Assembly: GCA_038502055.1 (NCBI GenBank)
Contig: JAXRKN010000044.1
Coordinates: 10,313,501-10,377,500 of the forward strand
DNA: 64,000 nt
DNA from: Tanytarsus gracilentus
Taxonomy: Eukaryota > Arthropoda > Insecta > Diptera > Chironomidae
Direction: 5' to 3'
Program-made: the position numbers and the translations under genes
The notes under the pieces: model-generated
The model's database searches: none
Told to the model about the DNA's origin: nothing
The model's input: the letters and a program-made list of their open reading frames with translations, nothing else
In this document: piece after piece, positions 61,863 to 64,000 of the stretch
How the letters are laid out: each line of letters begins with the position of its first letter
Numbering within the stretch: position 1 is the stretch's first letter

Positions 61863-64000
61863 CTGTAAAATTCAATGTTTAGCCTATGACTTCAACAAAA
61901 TATTTTATATTTTTTGCATTGCATTGCAAAGAAACTTGAATGAGCATTAACGGGCACTTTATTCACCGTAATTAAATTTTCAATTAAAAACAGCAGCAAA
62001 CTTTTTTGATTTCTCTTCCACAGTTTTTTTGAGGTATATAAATTATCAAAAAAAACGATAAAATTTACTGTTTGTGTCGCATATAATGTTCATGCCTTAT
62101 TATTCAAGCATGAGCGCGTTACTCATCGTCAATTTTTAATACGCGCCGCGGAAGGTTCAATCGCTAAAAAACACTTTGCCCACAATTTTCATAATCAATA
62201 AAGCATGAAATAAAAATTTTCAAGTTGAAGTTTCTATTTTTCCATATGTTTCCAGCGTACGCACGAACCAGTCAGCTCCATAAAAAGTCAAGTGCAATTT
62301 CCGATTTTGTGCGTGCCGCTTTGTAGATTTTTATGCATGCATTTTTATCTTTATTAGAACGCCGTCCTGAATAATCAAGAACGTGCGTCAGTCAGTCTCT
62401 CTTGGCAATACATTCAACAATGTGCGCGATGAGTAATTGCATTGGAAAATATGCTGTTTTATTTATTTCGTACATGAACTTTTCACGCTTTTTAATCCAC
62501 TCGCGAAAATTACTCTTCTTATCTCTTAAATATAAAATTTATGAAAAAATTCAAAAGAAAGTTGAAGTTTCACAAAAGAAGCGATGCTAAAATTATTATT
62601 CTTTCTTTCTCAGAACAAAATGACTCACTTTAAAACAAACTCTAGTTGTAACCACATGAGAAAACGAAAGTTTTTTTTATAAAGTCTTTTTGAGAGATGA
62701 AAAAGTGCACAAAACAATTATAGGAGAGGGAGGGAAAGAAATAGCTGCACGCACGTCTTTATCCGGAGATATATGAAACAGTACTAAAACAGTTGCTTGT
62801 TGTATTACTATGAACATGCTGTTAATATATTCCATCATCAGGCAGTACAGAAACAAAAACATTTAACGAAATAAATACTATATTTGAAGGCAGCGTTAGA
62901 ATTGACAGTCGATTGGAGGAGATTAAAAATATTTTGTCGCTTCTAAAAATTATTGAAGAACTTAAAAAATGTTTAAGGATATACAGACAGCTTCTCACAT
63001 TTATTTATCAAGAGCTTCAATTAATATAATGAACGTGTTAGTCACATTGTCACCGACTATAATCTCATGTTTTTAAAATCGTGGTAATTATATGCTATTA
63101 AGCGTTTTATAGAGACCTAAATCTAAGAATTTTAATTGCATTCGGTTGCCAACTTCAATGAATTTATGCCGATTTTACTTTAGAGTAGACAAAGAGCCTT
63201 AAATAAAATTAGTTGCTCTTATTTGAGAAAAGTCTGTTTAAATATGAAATTTTTATCCAACACATTTTTAAAATTCTCCCCTTATTTCTTACGTAGTTCC
63301 TGTCTTTGTCATATGCCTCCGTCTAGAGCTATTTTTACTCGGAAGGGATTCTTTAAATGTGCGTTAGGCATTTGAGAGAATTAGAAAGAGGAAATAAATT
63401 CTCAATGAGTCATACGAGCGAAAAGTCAAGACAAATTTTCGCAATCATTCATGTGAAAAATAAATATTTAAATTACTCAAAGGCAATGACCATCAAAAGG
63501 CCTGCTATTAAAGAGTCATTGGGTAGATTCTCAATATATATATATGAATGTTTCTAGGGGCGACTTAATTCTTTTCTCTTCTAGCTCACTCACATTTTAT
63601 CAGGGAGTGTCGGCGTCGCCGCGTGTACCATTAAAACTATTTTATCCACATAATTTAAAGAACAGAACACGGTGACGTGTGATAAACATTTTAAAGTACC
63701 ACAAAAAAAACTTATTTTAAACATCCCTCAAATGTGAGCACACACATCATTTAAATAAAAATGCTTCTTCCCCCTTCTCACTCGACAATCGACATGTTGA
63801 AAAGTGACGTTGACATTAAAGAATTTTTATCTAAACACATTTTCGTTGTCGTATTCCTGTATGCAACATCGACGACGTCTGATTTTCAACATTTTATTAT
63901 ACACAAAGGAGGAGAAGAAATGTTCTAAAAATATAATATTGTACTCGACGCGCCTAGCAAATGATGATTTTTCATACTCGTTTTTCTCGCAGCAGTTTTA
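61863..64000. other. Upstream mib2 sequence, probably intron
   Basis: The first visible mib2 exon starts with a 3' splice site in phase 2 and needs an upstream exon ending in a Trp-Gly-rich Mib/HERC2 start. I found none here, so most or all of this stretch is probably intron. No other gene is seen. Short open frames (for example 62402-62590 and 63357-63557) look random. Confidence 0.5.

Overview
The window is insect nuclear DNA: AT-rich, mostly short introns of about 50-60 bp with occasional kilobase introns, arthropod-type gene families, no operons and no recognisable transposon. Caudal, Picot-like, mind bomb 2 and spindle-B/XRCC3-type genes suggest Diptera, probably a nematoceran ('lower') fly such as a midge. 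That placement is inference from general similarity, not from a marker gene.

Region 1 (1-11678) is the most striking part. Two copies of the homeobox gene caudal lie tail-to-tail inside a large inverted repeat. The outer arms (1-3618 and 8037-11678) carry promoter, exon 1 and about 2.4 kb of intron 1 and are nearly identical; the encoded exon 1 protein is identical. The inner parts, with the homeobox exons, are diverged. Copy B (minus strand, 350 aa) looks like an ordinary Caudal. Copy A (plus strand, 300 aa) has changes at the end of homeodomain helix 3 and a shortened C-terminus. A 68-bp stretch in the middle of the homeobox is again identical, which suggests gene conversion.

Region 2 (11679-28231) holds an XRCC3/spn-B-type RAD51 paralogue, a 4.5-kb gene-free stretch, an unrecognised 249-aa protein, GID8 (CTLH E3 ligase), NSUN4 (mitochondrial rRNA methyltransferase) and a Picot-like SLC17 transporter. 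A possible small membrane-protein gene is nested on the other strand in the transporter's first intron.

Region 3 (29391-35501) packs four glycan-related membrane proteins into 6.1 kb: a DUF229 phosphatase/sulfatase-like protein, an alpha-1,3-fucosyltransferase (GT10), an alpha-1,4-glycosyltransferase (GT32) and a beta-1,4-galactosyltransferase-family enzyme (GT7). The orientation is plus, minus, plus, minus. The first two coding regions overlap by 16 bp at their 3' ends, the middle pair share a 111-bp start-to-start gap, and the last two stops are 97 bp apart. The GT7 and GT32 families act in consecutive steps of arthropod glycolipid synthesis, so this may be a small pathway cluster.

Region 4 (36412-61862) holds USP7, NTAN1, a 7.1-kb gene-free stretch, CCDC97, CHIP/STUB1, SNX17 and most of mind bomb 2, whose 5' end lies beyond the last exon I can see. 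Five genes of the window (GID8, USP7, NTAN1, CHIP, mib2) belong to ubiquitin or N-degron pathways, which is probably chance.

Exon boundaries were worked out by hand from reading frame, GT(or GC)-AG sites and family similarity. Every spliced model closes in frame.
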